A DNA stretch of 64,000 nt from Bacteroides sp. OM05-12 (GCF_003438995.1 NZ_QSUN01000003.1:320477-384476), one strand, 5' to 3'; shown: positions 16,460 through 26,201, numbered from the stretch's first letter. The notes: a model not told the origin generated them from the sequence alone. Translations and numbers: made by a program.

Positions 16460-19171
16460 ATGATAGTAACTTTCAACATAGAATATCGCACTAATTGGGG
16501 AGAAGAAGTCAAGATTGTAGGCTCCATTCCTGAATTAGGAAACCAAGATATCGACAAGCCTTTTTCACTTCATACCACAGATGGAATTACATGGTCGGCT
16601 TCTTTGGAGATCAATGATATACCTAAAGAAAAAATCCTGAACTATACCTATTATATATATAAGAACGGAGTTCCCATCCGTAAAGAATGGGCGGTCTTTC
16701 AACGAACACTCTGCTTGGTAACGAATAATAAAAGAAAACATTATATCACAAACGACTATTGGAAAAATATACCTGAACAACAATATTTCTATAGTTCGGC
16801 TTTCACAGACTGTCTGCTTCCCAGAGGACGTAATACCGCCTATTTAAATCATCATAAAAAAAGTATTGTATTCAAAGCTTATTGTCCGCGCCTTCATCCG
16901 GACTATGTACTGGCTGTTTGCGGTAATCAAAAAAGTCTGGGTAACTGGAATACAGAAAAAGCTCTTTTGATGAGCGACGAAACATTCCCCGAATGGCAAG
17001 CGGAAATAGATGAGTCTAAAATCGTTTATCCGCTGGAATACAAGTTTGTATTATACAATTTAAAAGAACATAAAGCAAAAGCATGGGAACCGAATCCCAA
17101 CCGTTACTTATCCAATCCTGCACTAAAAGAAAATGAGACATTGGTTATTTCCGACCGATATGTATTTTTCGAACTGCCGCAATGGAAAGGAGCAGGAGTA
17201 GCCATCCCTATTTTCTCCTTAAAATCAGAAAGCAGTTTCGGCATCGGAGATTTCGGCGACCTGAAAAAGATGATTGATTGGGCGATACAGACCAATCAGA
17301 AAGTCGTTCAGATACTTCCGATCAATGACACCACCATGACACATACATGGATGGATTCATACCCGTACAACAGTATATCTATTTACGCTTTACATCCGAT
17401 GTATATTGATTTGAGCCGACTAAGTCCACTGAAAGATAAAGACAAAGCCGCTTATTTTAACCGGAAGCAAAAGGAACTGAATACACTCCCTACTCTCAAT
17501 TATGAAGAAGTAGAAAAGGCAAAATGGGAATATTCCCATCTGATATTTGAACAAGAAGGAAAGGCTGTACTAGCATCGGATGAATTCAGGAAATTCTATA
17601 CCAAGAACAGAGAATGGCTACTCCCCTATGCTGCTTATTGCTATCTACGAGATACTTATAATACATCAGATTTCCATGATTGGAAAGAGTATTCCACTTA
17701 CAACGCACAGGAAATAGAATATTTATGCGCACCGGAAAAGCCGGAATATCTCCGGATAGCCATCCACTACTATATTCAGTATCTGCTTCATTGCCAATTA
17801 ATTGAAGCAAGCAATTATGCAAGAAAACATGGCATTGTACTAAAAGGAGACATACCAATCGGTATTAGCCGTTGCAGTGTCGAGGCATGGACCGAACCCC
17901 ACTATTTCAATATGAACGGCCAGGCCGGCGCACCACCTGATGATTTCTCCGTGAACGGTCAGAACTGGGGATTTCCTACATATAACTGGGATGTAATGGA
18001 GCAAGACGGTTACCGCTGGTGGATGAAACGCTTTCAGAAAATGGCGGAATACTTTGATGCCTACCGTATCGACCATATTCTTGGTTTTTTCCGTATCTGG
18101 GAGATTCCATCGCACTCCGTGCATGGATTGTTAGGGCAGTTCGTACCTTCTCTCCCATTGACAAAAGAAGAGATAGAAAGTTTCGGTCTGGAATTCAAGG
18201 AAGAATTCTTTTTAAAGCCTTACATTCATGAATATCTGCTGCACCAGACATTCGGTCCTCATATAGAATCGGTGAAAGAGCAATTCCTGATGCCGACCGA
18301 TAAGCCGGGTATCTATCAGATGCGCCCGGAATATGATACGCAACGTAAGGTAGAAGCTCATTTTCATGGAAAGACAGACAGCGACAGCATTTGGATACGC
18401 GACGGACTCTACTCACTTATCAGTGATGTACTTTTCATTCGGGATAACAAAGACCCGGAGAAATATCATCCTCGCATCAGTGTGCAACATGAATCTATTT
18501 ACCAATCTCTCAGTGAAAACGAGAAAAATGCGTTCAACAACCTATATGAACAATATTACTATCATCGCCACAATGATTTCTGGTATGAACAGGCGATGAA
18601 AAAACTACCTCAACTCACACAATCCACCCGTATGCTTGTATGCGGAGAAGATCTTGGCATGATTCCCGGATGTGTATCAAGGGTAATGAAGGAACTGCAA
18701 ATCCTTAGTCTGGAGATACAGCGTATGCCCAAAGAAGCCTTTCAGGAATTCGGACACCTCGACCGATATCCTTATTTATCAGTCAGTACCATTTCCACGC
18801 ACGATATGTCCACGTTGAGGGGATGGTGGGAAGAGGATTATCAACAGACACAACGTTACTTCAACAATATACTCGGACGTTACGGAATAGCACCCGCAAC
18901 AGCCACGAGCGAACTTTGCGAAGAAGTAATCCGTCAGCACCTTCGCGGCAACTCCATGCTTTGTATTCTGTCCCTCCAAGATTGGTTGTCAATAGACGAT
19001 CGTTGGCGTAATCCGGATGTAAATGCAGAACGAATCAATATACCATCCAATCCGAGACATTACTGGAAATACCGTATGCACCTCACATTGGAAGATTTGA
19101 TGAAAGCAGAAAGCATCAACAAGAAAATTAGAGAACTGATTAACCATACAGGACGTAATCCTCAAAAGTAA
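16460..19171 (+). CDS. malQ: 4-alpha-glucanotransferase (GH77, amylomaltase) with starch-binding N-terminus
   Basis: The 903-residue protein moves alpha-1,4-glucan segments between maltodextrins or glycogen chains. Two CBM20-type starch-binding domains occupy about 1-245, and the GH77 barrel follows. Catalytic motifs are seen: the nucleophile Asp in YRIDHILGFFR, the acid/base Glu in CGEDLGMIP, and the third Asp in STHDMSTLRGWWE. The length (about 200 residues more than E. coli MalQ) is explained by the CBM20 pair, as in plant DPE2-like enzymes. The ATG at 16460 is used; an upstream TTG in frame is unlikely. folB starts 2 nt after the stop. Confidence 0.95.
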   Translation: MIVTFNIEYRTNWGEEVKIVGSIPELGNQDIDKPFSLHTTDGITWSASLEINDIPKEKILNYTYYIYKNGVPIRKEWAVFQRTLCLVTNNKRKHYITNDYWKNIPEQQYFYSSAFTDCLLPRGRNTAYLNHHKKSIVFKAYCPRLHPDYVLAVCGNQKSLGNWNTEKALLMSDETFPEWQAEIDESKIVYPLEYKFVLYNLKEHKAKAWEPNPNRYLSNPALKENETLVISDRYVFFELPQWKGAGVAIPIFSLKSESSFGIGDFGDLKKMIDWAIQTNQKVVQILPINDTTMTHTWMDSYPYNSISIYALHPMYIDLSRLSPLKDKDKAAYFNRKQKELNTLPTLNYEEVEKAKWEYSHLIFEQEGKAVLASDEFRKFYTKNREWLLPYAAYCYLRDTYNTSDFHDWKEYSTYNAQEIEYLCAPEKPEYLRIAIHYYIQYLLHCQLIEASNYARKHGIVLKGDIPIGISRCSVEAWTEPHYFNMNGQAGAPPDDFSVNGQNWGFPTYNWDVMEQDGYRWWMKRFQKMAEYFDAYRIDHILGFFRIWEIPSHSVHGLLGQFVPSLPLTKEEIESFGLEFKEEFFLKPYIHEYLLHQTFGPHIESVKEQFLMPTDKPGIYQMRPEYDTQRKVEAHFHGKTDSDSIWIRDGLYSLISDVLFIRDNKDPEKYHPRISVQHESIYQSLSENEKNAFNNLYEQYYYHRHNDFWYEQAMKKLPQLTQSTRMLVCGEDLGMIPGCVSRVMKELQILSLEIQRMPKEAFQEFGHLDRYPYLSVSTISTHDMSTLRGWWEEDYQQTQRYFNNILGRYGIAPATATSELCEEVIRQHLRGNSMLCILSLQDWLSIDDRWRNPDVNAERINIPSNPRHYWKYRMHLTLEDLMKAESINKKIRELINHTGRNPQK

Positions 19172-19173
19172 AT

Positions 19174-19557
19174 ATGGAACAAGAAGGAATGTATATCTGT
19201 CTTGATAAAATGAGTTTTTATGCACATCACGGTGTAGCACCTCAGGAAACACTTGTCGGTAATATTTTCACAATAGACTTAAAGTTGAAAACCGACTTTA
19301 GCCGGGCTACCGAAACGGATGAATTGGAATACACCGTGAGCTATGCCGATATATATAAAGCTGTGAAAGAAGAGATGCAGATCCCGTCCAAATTATTGGA
19401 ACACGTTTGCGGAAGAATCATTCGCAGGTTGTTCCGGGATTTTCCAACCGTCGAAGCCATAGAAATCAAGCTATCCAAACGGAATCCTCCAATGGGTGCA
19501 GATATTGAGAAGGCAGGTGTAATGATGTCATGTAAACGACCGGAAAAAAACGATTAA
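19174..19557 (+). CDS. folB: Dihydroneopterin aldolase
   Basis: The 127-residue protein catalyses the aldolase step of folate synthesis, releasing glycolaldehyde and 6-hydroxymethyl-dihydropterin. Conserved features are FYAHHGVAPQE with the substrate-binding Glu after it, the DELEYTVSYADIY segment, and the catalytic Lys in IEIKLSKRNPP. The length is normal. The ATG lies 2 nt after the malQ stop, so translation is probably coupled, although the functions are unrelated. Confidence 0.95.
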   Translation: MEQEGMYICLDKMSFYAHHGVAPQETLVGNIFTIDLKLKTDFSRATETDELEYTVSYADIYKAVKEEMQIPSKLLEHVCGRIIRRLFRDFPTVEAIEIKLSKRNPPMGADIEKAGVMMSCKRPEKND

Positions 19558-19615
19558 CGGTCAAATAAATAGGATAATTGTAAGTTTTTTAGAGATCATC
19601 AGGATCATTGAAAGT

Positions 19616-19696
19616 GAACATACGGTTGATCATTTACAAACATACGGTCGATCATCTGCAAACTCCTATCGTTTGTAAATGATCGACCGTATGTTC
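19616..19696. repeat. Two direct copies and one inverted copy of a 22-26-bp repeat
   Basis: Copy 1 (19616-19641) and copy 2 (19639-19663) are direct repeats with a 22-bp period, each containing ATACGGTYGATCAT. An inverted copy (19671-19696) follows after 7 nt. Copy 1 matches the complement of the inverted copy at 25 of 26 positions, and copy 2 also pairs with it with two mismatches, so two alternative hairpins are possible. The block lies between the convergent folB and mgsA genes and has no clear T run. Confidence 0.75.
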
Positions 19697-19707
19697 GTAC
19701 AAGTACA

Positions 19708-20223
19708 TTATTTCTTCTTGCGGCTCTTGGCTTTTTCTACCGCTTTCTCTACCATCGGCTTGCTGTCCAAGCGGCGTGTATATGCGCTATAATCAGGCAC
19801 AATACGCTTATATTCAGGATCTAAGAATAACGGACTGGATATAATATGATCCGCAGTAGAGCGATTACAACAGAACACAATATTCTCCACACTAGCCAAT
19901 CGGGTCAATGCCTTAACATCGGTATCATGCGGTTGAAGCGTCATCGGATCTGTAAAGAAAAACAAATAGTCGATTTCTCCGTCCACGATACGCGAACCCA
20001 TTTGCTGATCTCCACCCAACGGGCCTGATTTCAAAATAGTAATATCCCATTCCACATCCGGATGTTTAGCCTGTAATGCTTCCTTGATCAACTTACCGGT
20101 TGTTCCGGTACAATAGAACTTATGTCCCATCAATAATTCCGAGTTCCAAACAACCCACTCCAATAAATCTTGCTTCATTGCATCATGGGCAACCAAACCT
20201 ATTTTTCTAATTAATTTCTCCAT
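19708..20223 (-). CDS. mgsA: Methylglyoxal synthase
   Basis: The 171-residue enzyme converts dihydroxyacetone phosphate to methylglyoxal and phosphate, a bypass of lower glycolysis. Family motifs are visible: GLVAHDAMKQDLLEW near the N-terminus, the phosphate-binding CTGTTGKLI, the catalytic Asp in SGPLGGDQQMGSRI, FFTDPM and the active-site His in QPHDTDVKAL. A basic tail (KAKSRKKK) is added at the end. The ATG at 20223 gives the usual start; the longer frame to 20271 overlaps the glycosyltransferase stop. It is downstream of mtaB and the glycosyltransferase. Confidence 0.95.
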   Translation of the reverse strand: MEKLIRKIGLVAHDAMKQDLLEWVVWNSELLMGHKFYCTGTTGKLIKEALQAKHPDVEWDITILKSGPLGGDQQMGSRIVDGEIDYLFFFTDPMTLQPHDTDVKALTRLASVENIVFCCNRSTADHIISSPLFLDPEYKRIVPDYSAYTRRLDSKPMVEKAVEKAKSRKKK

Positions 20224-20272
20224 ACCTTTATTTATTAAGGTTATTAATTGTCGGTTCCTTATATAATTCAAA

Positions 20273-21307
20273 CTACAACTGAGAAAAACACTTCTTTCCT
20301 TTCAAATAATACAATACTAAAATACTGCTTTTTATCCGTTCGGGAATAGATTGCAAAGAAGTTTTTTCCAGATTTTCTTTACGCATTTCAGTAAATTCTC
20401 CTTTCATACGATGAAAGGCACGTCTTGCTTTTACGACGGCCATTGCGTTAGAAACCTCTCCTGTAAGCAGAAAGGTCAACGCTGCTACATAATCCAACAA
20501 GCAACGAACAAACATCACAAAAGAAAGTTCCCTTTCCGGCAGATTTTTATAAAGCATGACAAGATTGTTACGAAAGTTGAGAAAAGTTTTTCTCGGGTTC
20601 TCCTTTTTCAATGTTGCTCCCCCCACGTGATAAACAACACTTTGTGGTACACACACCAAACCTCTGCCACGACTTCGAAGTCTCCAACAAAGATCAATTT
20701 CTTCCATGTGTGCGAAAAAACGCCCATCCAGTCCGCCTGCTTTCCAATAATCTTCAGAACGAATAAATAAAGCCGCTCCGGTAGCCCAAAACACGGAAGC
20801 AACAGAATCATATTGTCCGTTATCCTTTTCCAGTTCACTCATGATGCGTCCGCGACAAAAAGGATAACCATAACGGTCCATGAATCCTCCACAAGCTCCG
20901 GCATATTCAAAATATTCTTTCTCATGCCAACTCCGAAGTTTAGGTTGGCAAGCGGCTATCTCCTGATGTTCATCCAAATAAGACACCATCGGTTCCAACC
21001 AATGCTCTGTGACCTCGACATCGGAATTAAGCAGAACATAATATTCTGCCTTTACCTCCTTGAGCGCTTTGTTATATCCATCGGCAAAACCATAATTCTT
21101 TTCTAAAACGATCGTCCGTACAGCCGGAAACTCATTTGCTAAAATATCCAAAGAGTTATCCGTCGAAGCATTATCCGCTACATATACATCTATTCCGACT
21201 CCTGCCGAATTACAAACAACAGATGGTAAAAACCGTCGAAGCATCTCTGCGCCGTTCCAATTCAGAATAACCACTGCTACTTTTGCTTCCATCGTATCAT
21301 CATTCAT
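20273..21307 (-). CDS. Family 2 glycosyltransferase
   Basis: The 344-residue protein has a GT-A fold (VAVVILNWNGAEMLRRFLPS, then VYVADNASTDNS and LNSDVEVT with the metal-binding Asp). Its WRLRSRG segment and C-terminal tail resemble rhamnosyltransferase-like GT2 enzymes that add sugars to surface polysaccharide. A hydrophobic stretch near 270-290 may touch the membrane. Acceptor and donor are unknown. The start at 21307 overlaps the mtaB stop by 8 nt; a second ATG at 21292 is possible. No polysaccharide locus surrounds it. Confidence 0.85.
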   Translation of the reverse strand: MNDDTMEAKVAVVILNWNGAEMLRRFLPSVVCNSAGVGIDVYVADNASTDNSLDILANEFPAVRTIVLEKNYGFADGYNKALKEVKAEYYVLLNSDVEVTEHWLEPMVSYLDEHQEIAACQPKLRSWHEKEYFEYAGACGGFMDRYGYPFCRGRIMSELEKDNGQYDSVASVFWATGAALFIRSEDYWKAGGLDGRFFAHMEEIDLCWRLRSRGRGLVCVPQSVVYHVGGATLKKENPRKTFLNFRNNLVMLYKNLPERELSFVMFVRCLLDYVAALTFLLTGEVSNAMAVVKARRAFHRMKGEFTEMRKENLEKTSLQSIPERIKSSILVLYYLKGKKCFSQL

Positions 21308-22634
21308 TATCAGACATACCTAAGATAATACCCCTCAAAGCTGTACTATCTTCATTAAAGTCTCCTAGCTTCACCTGTACCAATTTGTTATCCAAACTGT
21401 GATCACCATCAACTTCTACCCGGATATAATTTTTTGTAAAGCCATGCATCATAGCTCCGGGTTTCGGTTTCTCCAACAAAACTTCCATGGTTTGCCCGAT
21501 ATGTTTAGCATAAAATGCACGCGTCTTTTCTTCAGACAAAGCAAGCAAACGTTGACTTCTTTCATGTTTCTTTTCCGGAGTCACTACATAATCAATCTTT
21601 AATGCCTGCGTACCCGGACGTTCGGAATAACTAAAGACGTGCAATTGTGTAACATCCAATCCATTTATAAAATCGTAAGCACTTTCAAAGTACTCATCCG
21701 TTTCACCTCTCGTACCTACTATAACGTCTACTCCGATAAACGCATCCGGCATTATCTCTTTTATCTTTCTTATTTTCGAAGCGAACAGTTCCGTATCATA
21801 CCTCCGCCGCATTAACTTCAACACCTCATCACATCCCGACTGCAAAGGAATATGAAAATGAGGCATAAAACTACGCGAATGGGATACATACTCTATGATC
21901 TCATCTGTCAACAAATTCGGTTCGATAGAGGAAATACGATAACGTTTGATTCCTTCTACCCTATCCAACGCTTTTACCAAATCAAAGAAAGTCTCACCTG
22001 TACTCTTACCGAAATCTCCGATATTTACTCCGGTGATAACAATTTCCCTGCCTCCTTCGCTTGCCGCTTGCTCTGCCTGTGCCACAATATCAGCAACAGT
22101 ACCATTACGACTGCGTCCACGGGCAAAAGGAATCGTACAATAGGAACAGAAATAATCGCAGCCGTCCTGCACTTTCAAGAAGAAGCGGGTACGGTCTCCT
22201 CTTGAACAAGAAGGGGCAAATGTTCGAATATCCTTCGTCGGCGAAGAAAACGCCTCCCCTTTTTGATGTTTTTCCAAATCACCAAGGTACGAGAGCAAAT
22301 CTTTCTTCTGCTCTGCACCGAGCACAACGTCTACCCCCTCAATATCCGCTACTTGTCCGGGCTTTAATTGGGCATAACATCCGGTAACAACGACGAATGC
22401 TCCGGGATGTTGCTTAACTAATCGATGAATAGCCTGACGGCATTTTTTATCGGCTACTTCTGTTACAGAACAAGTATTCACCACACAAATATCCGCTTTC
22501 TCACCCTTACGCGCCGTACGTATGCCGGCTTCCTGCAAAATCTTACCGATAGTAGATGTTTCCGAAAAGTTCAATTTACAGCCCAACGTATAATAAACGG
22601 CTGTTTTATCTTGGAATATAGTTGTATCAATCAT
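21300..22634 (-). CDS. mtaB: tRNA t6A37 methylthiotransferase MtaB
   Basis: The 444-residue radical-SAM enzyme adds a methylthio group to t6A at position 37 of tRNAs. It has an N-terminal MTTase domain with three cysteines for the auxiliary cluster (TLGCKLN, VNTCSVT, VTGCYAQ), the radical-SAM CxxxCxxC in DGCDYFCSYCTIP, and a C-terminal TRAM-like domain. MtaB rather than MiaB or RimO is chosen from the motif spacing and length. The ATG at 22634 is preferred over the in-frame upstream start at 22682 because an AAAGGAT sequence precedes it. The glycosyltransferase gene overlaps its end. Confidence 0.93.
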   Translation of the reverse strand: MIDTTIFQDKTAVYYTLGCKLNFSETSTIGKILQEAGIRTARKGEKADICVVNTCSVTEVADKKCRQAIHRLVKQHPGAFVVVTGCYAQLKPGQVADIEGVDVVLGAEQKKDLLSYLGDLEKHQKGEAFSSPTKDIRTFAPSCSRGDRTRFFLKVQDGCDYFCSYCTIPFARGRSRNGTVADIVAQAEQAASEGGREIVITGVNIGDFGKSTGETFFDLVKALDRVEGIKRYRISSIEPNLLTDEIIEYVSHSRSFMPHFHIPLQSGCDEVLKLMRRRYDTELFASKIRKIKEIMPDAFIGVDVIVGTRGETDEYFESAYDFINGLDVTQLHVFSYSERPGTQALKIDYVVTPEKKHERSQRLLALSEEKTRAFYAKHIGQTMEVLLEKPKPGAMMHGFTKNYIRVEVDGDHSLDNKLVQVKLGDFNEDSTALRGIILGMSDNE

Positions 22635-22746
22635 ATCCTTTTTCACCTTGTATTCAGGTACAAAGTTACACATTATTATCATTAAAAGTTGTTATCACAA
22701 AGGATAGTTATCCTGCAAAACTCTTTTTAATACGAAACTAATTTGC

Positions 22747-22754
22747 TATGTTTG
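22747..22754 (+). promoter_or_regulatory. Promoter -7 element of the AMP-binding enzyme gene
   Basis: TATGTTTG matches TAnnTTTG and lies 25 nt before the ATG at 22780. The -33 region is T-rich but has no exact TTTG. Confidence 0.55.
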
Positions 22755-22779
22755 CTGTTCATTCGTTAAAAATCGACTA

Positions 22780-24453
22780 ATGATACAAGAGAATTTTATC
22801 AAACTATACGAGAATAGTTTTAAAGAAAACTGGGATTTACCTTGTTACACCGACTATGGTGATGAAGTAACCTACAGTTATGGACAAGTGGCAGAAGAGA
22901 TTGCAAAACTACACCTACTGTTCCATCATTGCAGTCTGCGCCGGGGAGATAAAATCGCTTTAATAGGTAAAAATACTGCCCGTTGGTGTATCGCCTATAT
23001 GGCAACCGTCACTTACGGAGCAATAATAGTCCCCATCCTTCAAGACTTCAATCCGAACGATGTACATCATATTGTAGCTCATTCCGAATCCGTATTTCTT
23101 TTCACCAGCGACACCATTTGGGAAAATTTGGAAGAAGAAAAGCTCTCCGGATTGCGTGGAGCGTTCTCTTTAACAGACTTCCGTTGTTTATATCAACGTG
23201 ATGGCGAAACAGTCCAAAAGTTTATTCGTAATGCGGATGCCGCTATGCATAAAACCTATCCGAAAGGTTTCAGAAAGGAAGATATACAATATACCACTCT
23301 ATCCAATGATAAAGTTATGTTGCTGAACTACACTTCCGGAACCACAGGTTTCAGTAAAGGTGTGATGCTGACCGGGAATAATCTTGCCGGGAATGTCACC
23401 TTCGGTATTCGTACAGAGCTTCTTAAAAAAGGCGATAAAGTATTATCTTTCTTACCCTTAGCACATGCATACGGTTGTGCATTCGATTTCCTTACAGCTA
23501 CAGCAGTCGGCACGCACGTAACGTTATTAGGCAAAACGCCTTCCCCAAAAATTATAATGAAAGCATTCGAGGAAGTAAAGCCTAATCTTATTATTACCGT
23601 GCCACTCGTTATTGAGAAAATATATAAAAACGTAATACAGCCATTGATTTCCAAAAAAGGAATGAAATGGGCACTCAGTATTCCGGTACTCGATAATCAG
23701 ATTTACGCGCAAATCCGCAAGAAGCTCATAGACGCACTCGGCGGAAGATTCAAAGAAGTAATCATCGGCGGAGCAGCCATGAACCCTGAGGTTACAGAAT
23801 TCTTCTACAAAATAAAATTCCCTTTCACGATCGGTTATGGTATGACCGAGTGTGCTCCTCTTATCAGTTACAGCCCGTGGAATCAATTTATACCTTCTTC
23901 TTCCGGCAAGGTCCTGGATATAATGGAAGTACGAATTGATTCGGATGACCCTTATAATACAACAGGCGAAATACAAGTACGTGGAGAAAACGTCATGGCA
24001 GGATATTACAAAAACGAAGAAGCAACCAAAGAGGTCTTTACTGAGGATGGATGGTTACGCACAGGCGATCTTGGAACCATTGATGCTGAAAATAATATCT
24101 ATATTCGCGGACGTAGCAAAACAATGATATTAAGTTCCAGCGGACAAAATATCTTCCCTGAGGAAATAGAGGCAAAACTTAATAATATGCCGTTTATTCT
24201 GGAAAGTCTGATTATAGAACGGAATAAAAAACTAGTGGCACTGGTATATGCCGACTATGAATCTTTAGATTCATTAGGGTTGAATAATCAGGAAAATCTA
24301 AAAACCATTATGGACGAAAACCTTAAGAACCTAAATAAAGCCGTAGCTGTTTACGAGAAAGTAAGCAGAATCCAACTTTACCCTAACGAATTCGAAAAAA
24401 CTCCTAAAAAGAGTATAAAAAGGTATTTATATAACAGTATTACTGATGAATAG
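22780..24453 (+). CDS. AMP-dependent synthetase, long-chain acyl-CoA ligase-like
   Basis: The 557-residue adenylate-forming enzyme has the P-loop-like NYTSGTTGFSKGVM, the adenine/acyl motif YGMTECAPL, the hinge region GWLRTGDLGTID and a final Lys region (FEKTPKKSIKRY) expected for the catalytic lysine. It most resembles long-chain fatty acyl-CoA ligases (FadD/FAA type), which activate fatty acids by ATP. Bacteroides lacks beta-oxidation in general, so recycling of fatty acids into lipids is a plausible role; this is inference. It is a single-gene unit with its own promoter. Confidence 0.85.
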   Translation: MIQENFIKLYENSFKENWDLPCYTDYGDEVTYSYGQVAEEIAKLHLLFHHCSLRRGDKIALIGKNTARWCIAYMATVTYGAIIVPILQDFNPNDVHHIVAHSESVFLFTSDTIWENLEEEKLSGLRGAFSLTDFRCLYQRDGETVQKFIRNADAAMHKTYPKGFRKEDIQYTTLSNDKVMLLNYTSGTTGFSKGVMLTGNNLAGNVTFGIRTELLKKGDKVLSFLPLAHAYGCAFDFLTATAVGTHVTLLGKTPSPKIIMKAFEEVKPNLIITVPLVIEKIYKNVIQPLISKKGMKWALSIPVLDNQIYAQIRKKLIDALGGRFKEVIIGGAAMNPEVTEFFYKIKFPFTIGYGMTECAPLISYSPWNQFIPSSSGKVLDIMEVRIDSDDPYNTTGEIQVRGENVMAGYYKNEEATKEVFTEDGWLRTGDLGTIDAENNIYIRGRSKTMILSSSGQNIFPEEIEAKLNNMPFILESLIIERNKKLVALVYADYESLDSLGLNNQENLKTIMDENLKNLNKAVAVYEKVSRIQLYPNEFEKTPKKSIKRYLYNSITDE

Positions 24454-24552
24454 CATGTTTTACAACATGATATTAATTGACATCAAAAAGAGATGGCAAA
24501 AAAAAATATAAAAAAAGTTCTCTTTTTTAGTACAACGTATTGAAAAAGTGTC

Positions 24553-24560
24553 TACATTTG
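24553..24560 (+). promoter_or_regulatory. Promoter -7 element of the small lipoprotein gene
   Basis: TACATTTG matches TAnnTTTG, about 51 nt upstream of the ATG at 24612. Confidence 0.6.
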
Positions 24561-24611
24561 CAGCGTTTTAATAAGCAATTAATTGTATTACAGTTTTAAA
24601 AAGCAAAGAAA

Positions 24612-24833
24612 ATGAAAAAATTAGCATTTTTATTCGTAGCTATCGTTGCAGTATCTTTCGCATCTTGCGGAAACAAGTCTAACGCTGACGCAGAAGCAGC
24701 TAAAGCTGATTCTATCCGTATCGCTGATTCTATTGCAGCAGTTGAAGCTGCAGCAGAAGCTGAAGCAGCTGCAGCAGCAGACACAATGGCTGTTGACAGC
24801 GTTGTTGCAACTGAAGAAATAGTAGCTGAATAA
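24612..24833 (+). CDS. Small Ala/Glu/Asp-rich lipoprotein
   Basis: The 73-residue protein has a signal peptide ending in a lipobox (SFASC, lipid-modified Cys at 19) and a mature part built almost only from Ala, Glu, Asp, Ser and Val, with repeated DSI/ADSI and EAAAEAEAAAAAD stretches that favour an amphipathic helix. Bacteroides genomes encode many such short acidic lipoproteins; I know no function for this one. It has its own -7 box and a good terminator, so it is a single-gene unit. Confidence 0.8.
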   Translation: MKKLAFLFVAIVAVSFASCGNKSNADAEAAKADSIRIADSIAAVEAAAEAEAAAAADTMAVDSVVATEEIVAE

Positions 24834-24855
24834 TTAGAACTATCAGAGAGAATTG

Positions 24856-24891
24856 AAAGTCTGCCGTGCGAAAGCACAACAGACTTTTTTT
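24856..24891 (+). terminator. Terminator of the small lipoprotein gene
   Basis: The arms AAAGTCTG (24856-24863) and CAGACTTT (24880-24887) enclose a second GTGC/GCAC stem and lead into a T run. Confidence 0.88.
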
Positions 24892-24986
24892 ATGTCCTTT
24901 CGGTTAATAATCAATAAAATCTATGTCCAACACAACAGAATAATTATTCACGTAGATTTTTACCGAAGAGAAGTTAAAGCTATAAA

Positions 24987-25017
24987 AAAAGCCCGCTATT
25001 AATAATAGCAGGCTTTT
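24987..25017 (-). terminator. Terminator of the rpsF-rpsR-rplI operon
   Basis: The 14-nt arms (24987-25000 and 25004-25017, one mismatch; core GCCCGCTATT with AATAGCAGGC) leave a 3-nt loop. On the minus strand a T run follows. Confidence 0.88.
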
Positions 25018-25036
25018 ATATAAAAATAAAATTAAA

Positions 25037-25483
25037 TTAGTCTTCAGCAACTACGTCGAAAGCGATCTCAACAGAAACTTCTTTGTGAAGTCTCACGATA
25101 GCTTTATAAGAACCAACTTCTTTAACGGCATCTTTAACAACGATAGTTTTTCTGTCTATTTTATAACCAAGCTTATCTAATTCTTCAGCAATTTGAATAT
25201 TGCCTACAGAACCGAAGATAGTACCTGTAGAACTTACTTTAGTTGCAATAGTCAATTTTGTACCATCCAACTTAGCAGCCAATTCTTCAGCGTCTTTCTT
25301 GATTTTCTCTAATTTATGAGCACGTTGTTTCAAATCCTCAGCCAACATTTTCTTTGCAGCAGGAGAAGCAATAACAGCTTTCCCGGTAGGAATAAGATAG
25401 TTACGACCATAACCAGACTTAACGGTCACGATATCATTCTTATAACCTAAGTTTACTACGTCTTCTTTTAATATAATTTCCAT
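25037..25483 (-). CDS. rplI: 50S ribosomal protein L9
   Basis: The 148-residue protein has the L9 N-terminal domain ([20 protein letters not shown], then [13 protein letters not shown]), the long connecting helix and the C-terminal rRNA-binding domain. It binds 23S rRNA near the L1 stalk. It is the last gene of the S6-S18-L9 operon, the standard bacterial order, 18 nt after rpsR. Confidence 0.97.
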   Translation of the reverse strand: MEIILKEDVVNLGYKNDIVTVKSGYGRNYLIPTGKAVIASPAAKKMLAEDLKQRAHKLEKIKKDAEELAAKLDGTKLTIATKVSSTGTIFGSVGNIQIAEELDKLGYKIDRKTIVVKDAVKEVGSYKAIVRLHKEVSVEIAFDVVAED

Positions 25484-25501
25484 ACAAATTCCTCCTTCTT
25501 A

Positions 25502-25774
25502 TTATTTCATCATGTCAGTTACAAATGGAAGTAACGCCAAATGACGTGCTCTCTTCACTGCCTGTGCAATTCTACGTTGGAACTTCAAAGAAGTACCTGT
25601 GATACGACGAGGAAGAATCTTTCCTTGTTCGTTCAAGAATTTCTTTAAGAATTCAGGATCTTTGTAATCAATATACTTGATACCACTCTTTTTGAAACGG
25701 CAATATTTCTTCTTCTTTACGTCTACTGAAGGCGGAGTTAAATATCTGATTTCTGATTGATTTTGTTGTGCCAT
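25502..25774 (-). CDS. rpsR: 30S ribosomal protein S18
   Basis: The 90-residue protein carries the S18 core ([20 protein letters not shown], then [20 protein letters not shown]). It pairs with S6 on the platform of the 30S subunit. The gene starts 2 nt after the rpsF stop. Confidence 0.97.
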   Translation of the reverse strand: MAQQNQSEIRYLTPPSVDVKKKKYCRFKKSGIKYIDYKDPEFLKKFLNEQGKILPRRITGTSLKFQRRIAQAVKRARHLALLPFVTDMMK

Positions 25775-25776
25775 GA

Positions 25777-26124
25777 TTAATTTTCCTCCTTTTTAGTTGA
25801 TTTAACACTTCTTCTCTTAGCAGCATATTCTGCAGCATACTTATCCATTCTGAAAGTTAAGAAACGGATAACGCGTTCATCACGACGGAAGTTTAGTTCA
25901 AGCTTCTCAATCACTGACGGCTCAGCTTTAAACTCGATCAACTGATAAAAACCTGTTGATTTCTTTTGGATTGGATAAGCCAATTTTTTAAGGCCCCAAT
26001 TCTCTTCATTGATAATCTCAGCTCCTTCTGCTTGAAGAATAGCCTTGAATTTTTCTACCGCTTCCTTCATCTGTACATCAGATAAAACGGGAGTTAAAAT
26101 GAAAACGGTTTCGTATTGATTCAT
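25777..26124 (-). CDS. rpsF: 30S ribosomal protein S6
   Basis: The 115-residue protein shows the S6 ferredoxin-like fold ([15 protein letters not shown] at the start, [20 protein letters not shown], then the [15 protein letters not shown] strand). It is the first gene of the operon and has a good promoter upstream (26171-26201). A short basic tail ([15 protein letters not shown]) is typical for Bacteroides. Confidence 0.97.
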   Translation of the reverse strand: MNQYETVFILTPVLSDVQMKEAVEKFKAILQAEGAEIINEENWGLKKLAYPIQKKSTGFYQLIEFKAEPSVIEKLELNFRRDERVIRFLTFRMDKYAAEYAAKRRSVKSTKKEEN

Positions 26125-26170
26125 ACTATACGTTAATTAAATAATTAAAAATATGTTTTTAATGCGGGTG

Positions 26171-26201
26171 CAAAGGTATATATTTTCTTTTAATAGACAA
26201 A
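26171..26201 (-). promoter_or_regulatory. Promoter of the rpsF operon
   Basis: On the minus strand TTTG (26198-26201) and TACCTTTG (26171-26178) are separated by 19 bp, an exact match to the Bacteroidetes -33/-7 pattern. The leader to the rpsF start is about 40 nt. Confidence 0.75.
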
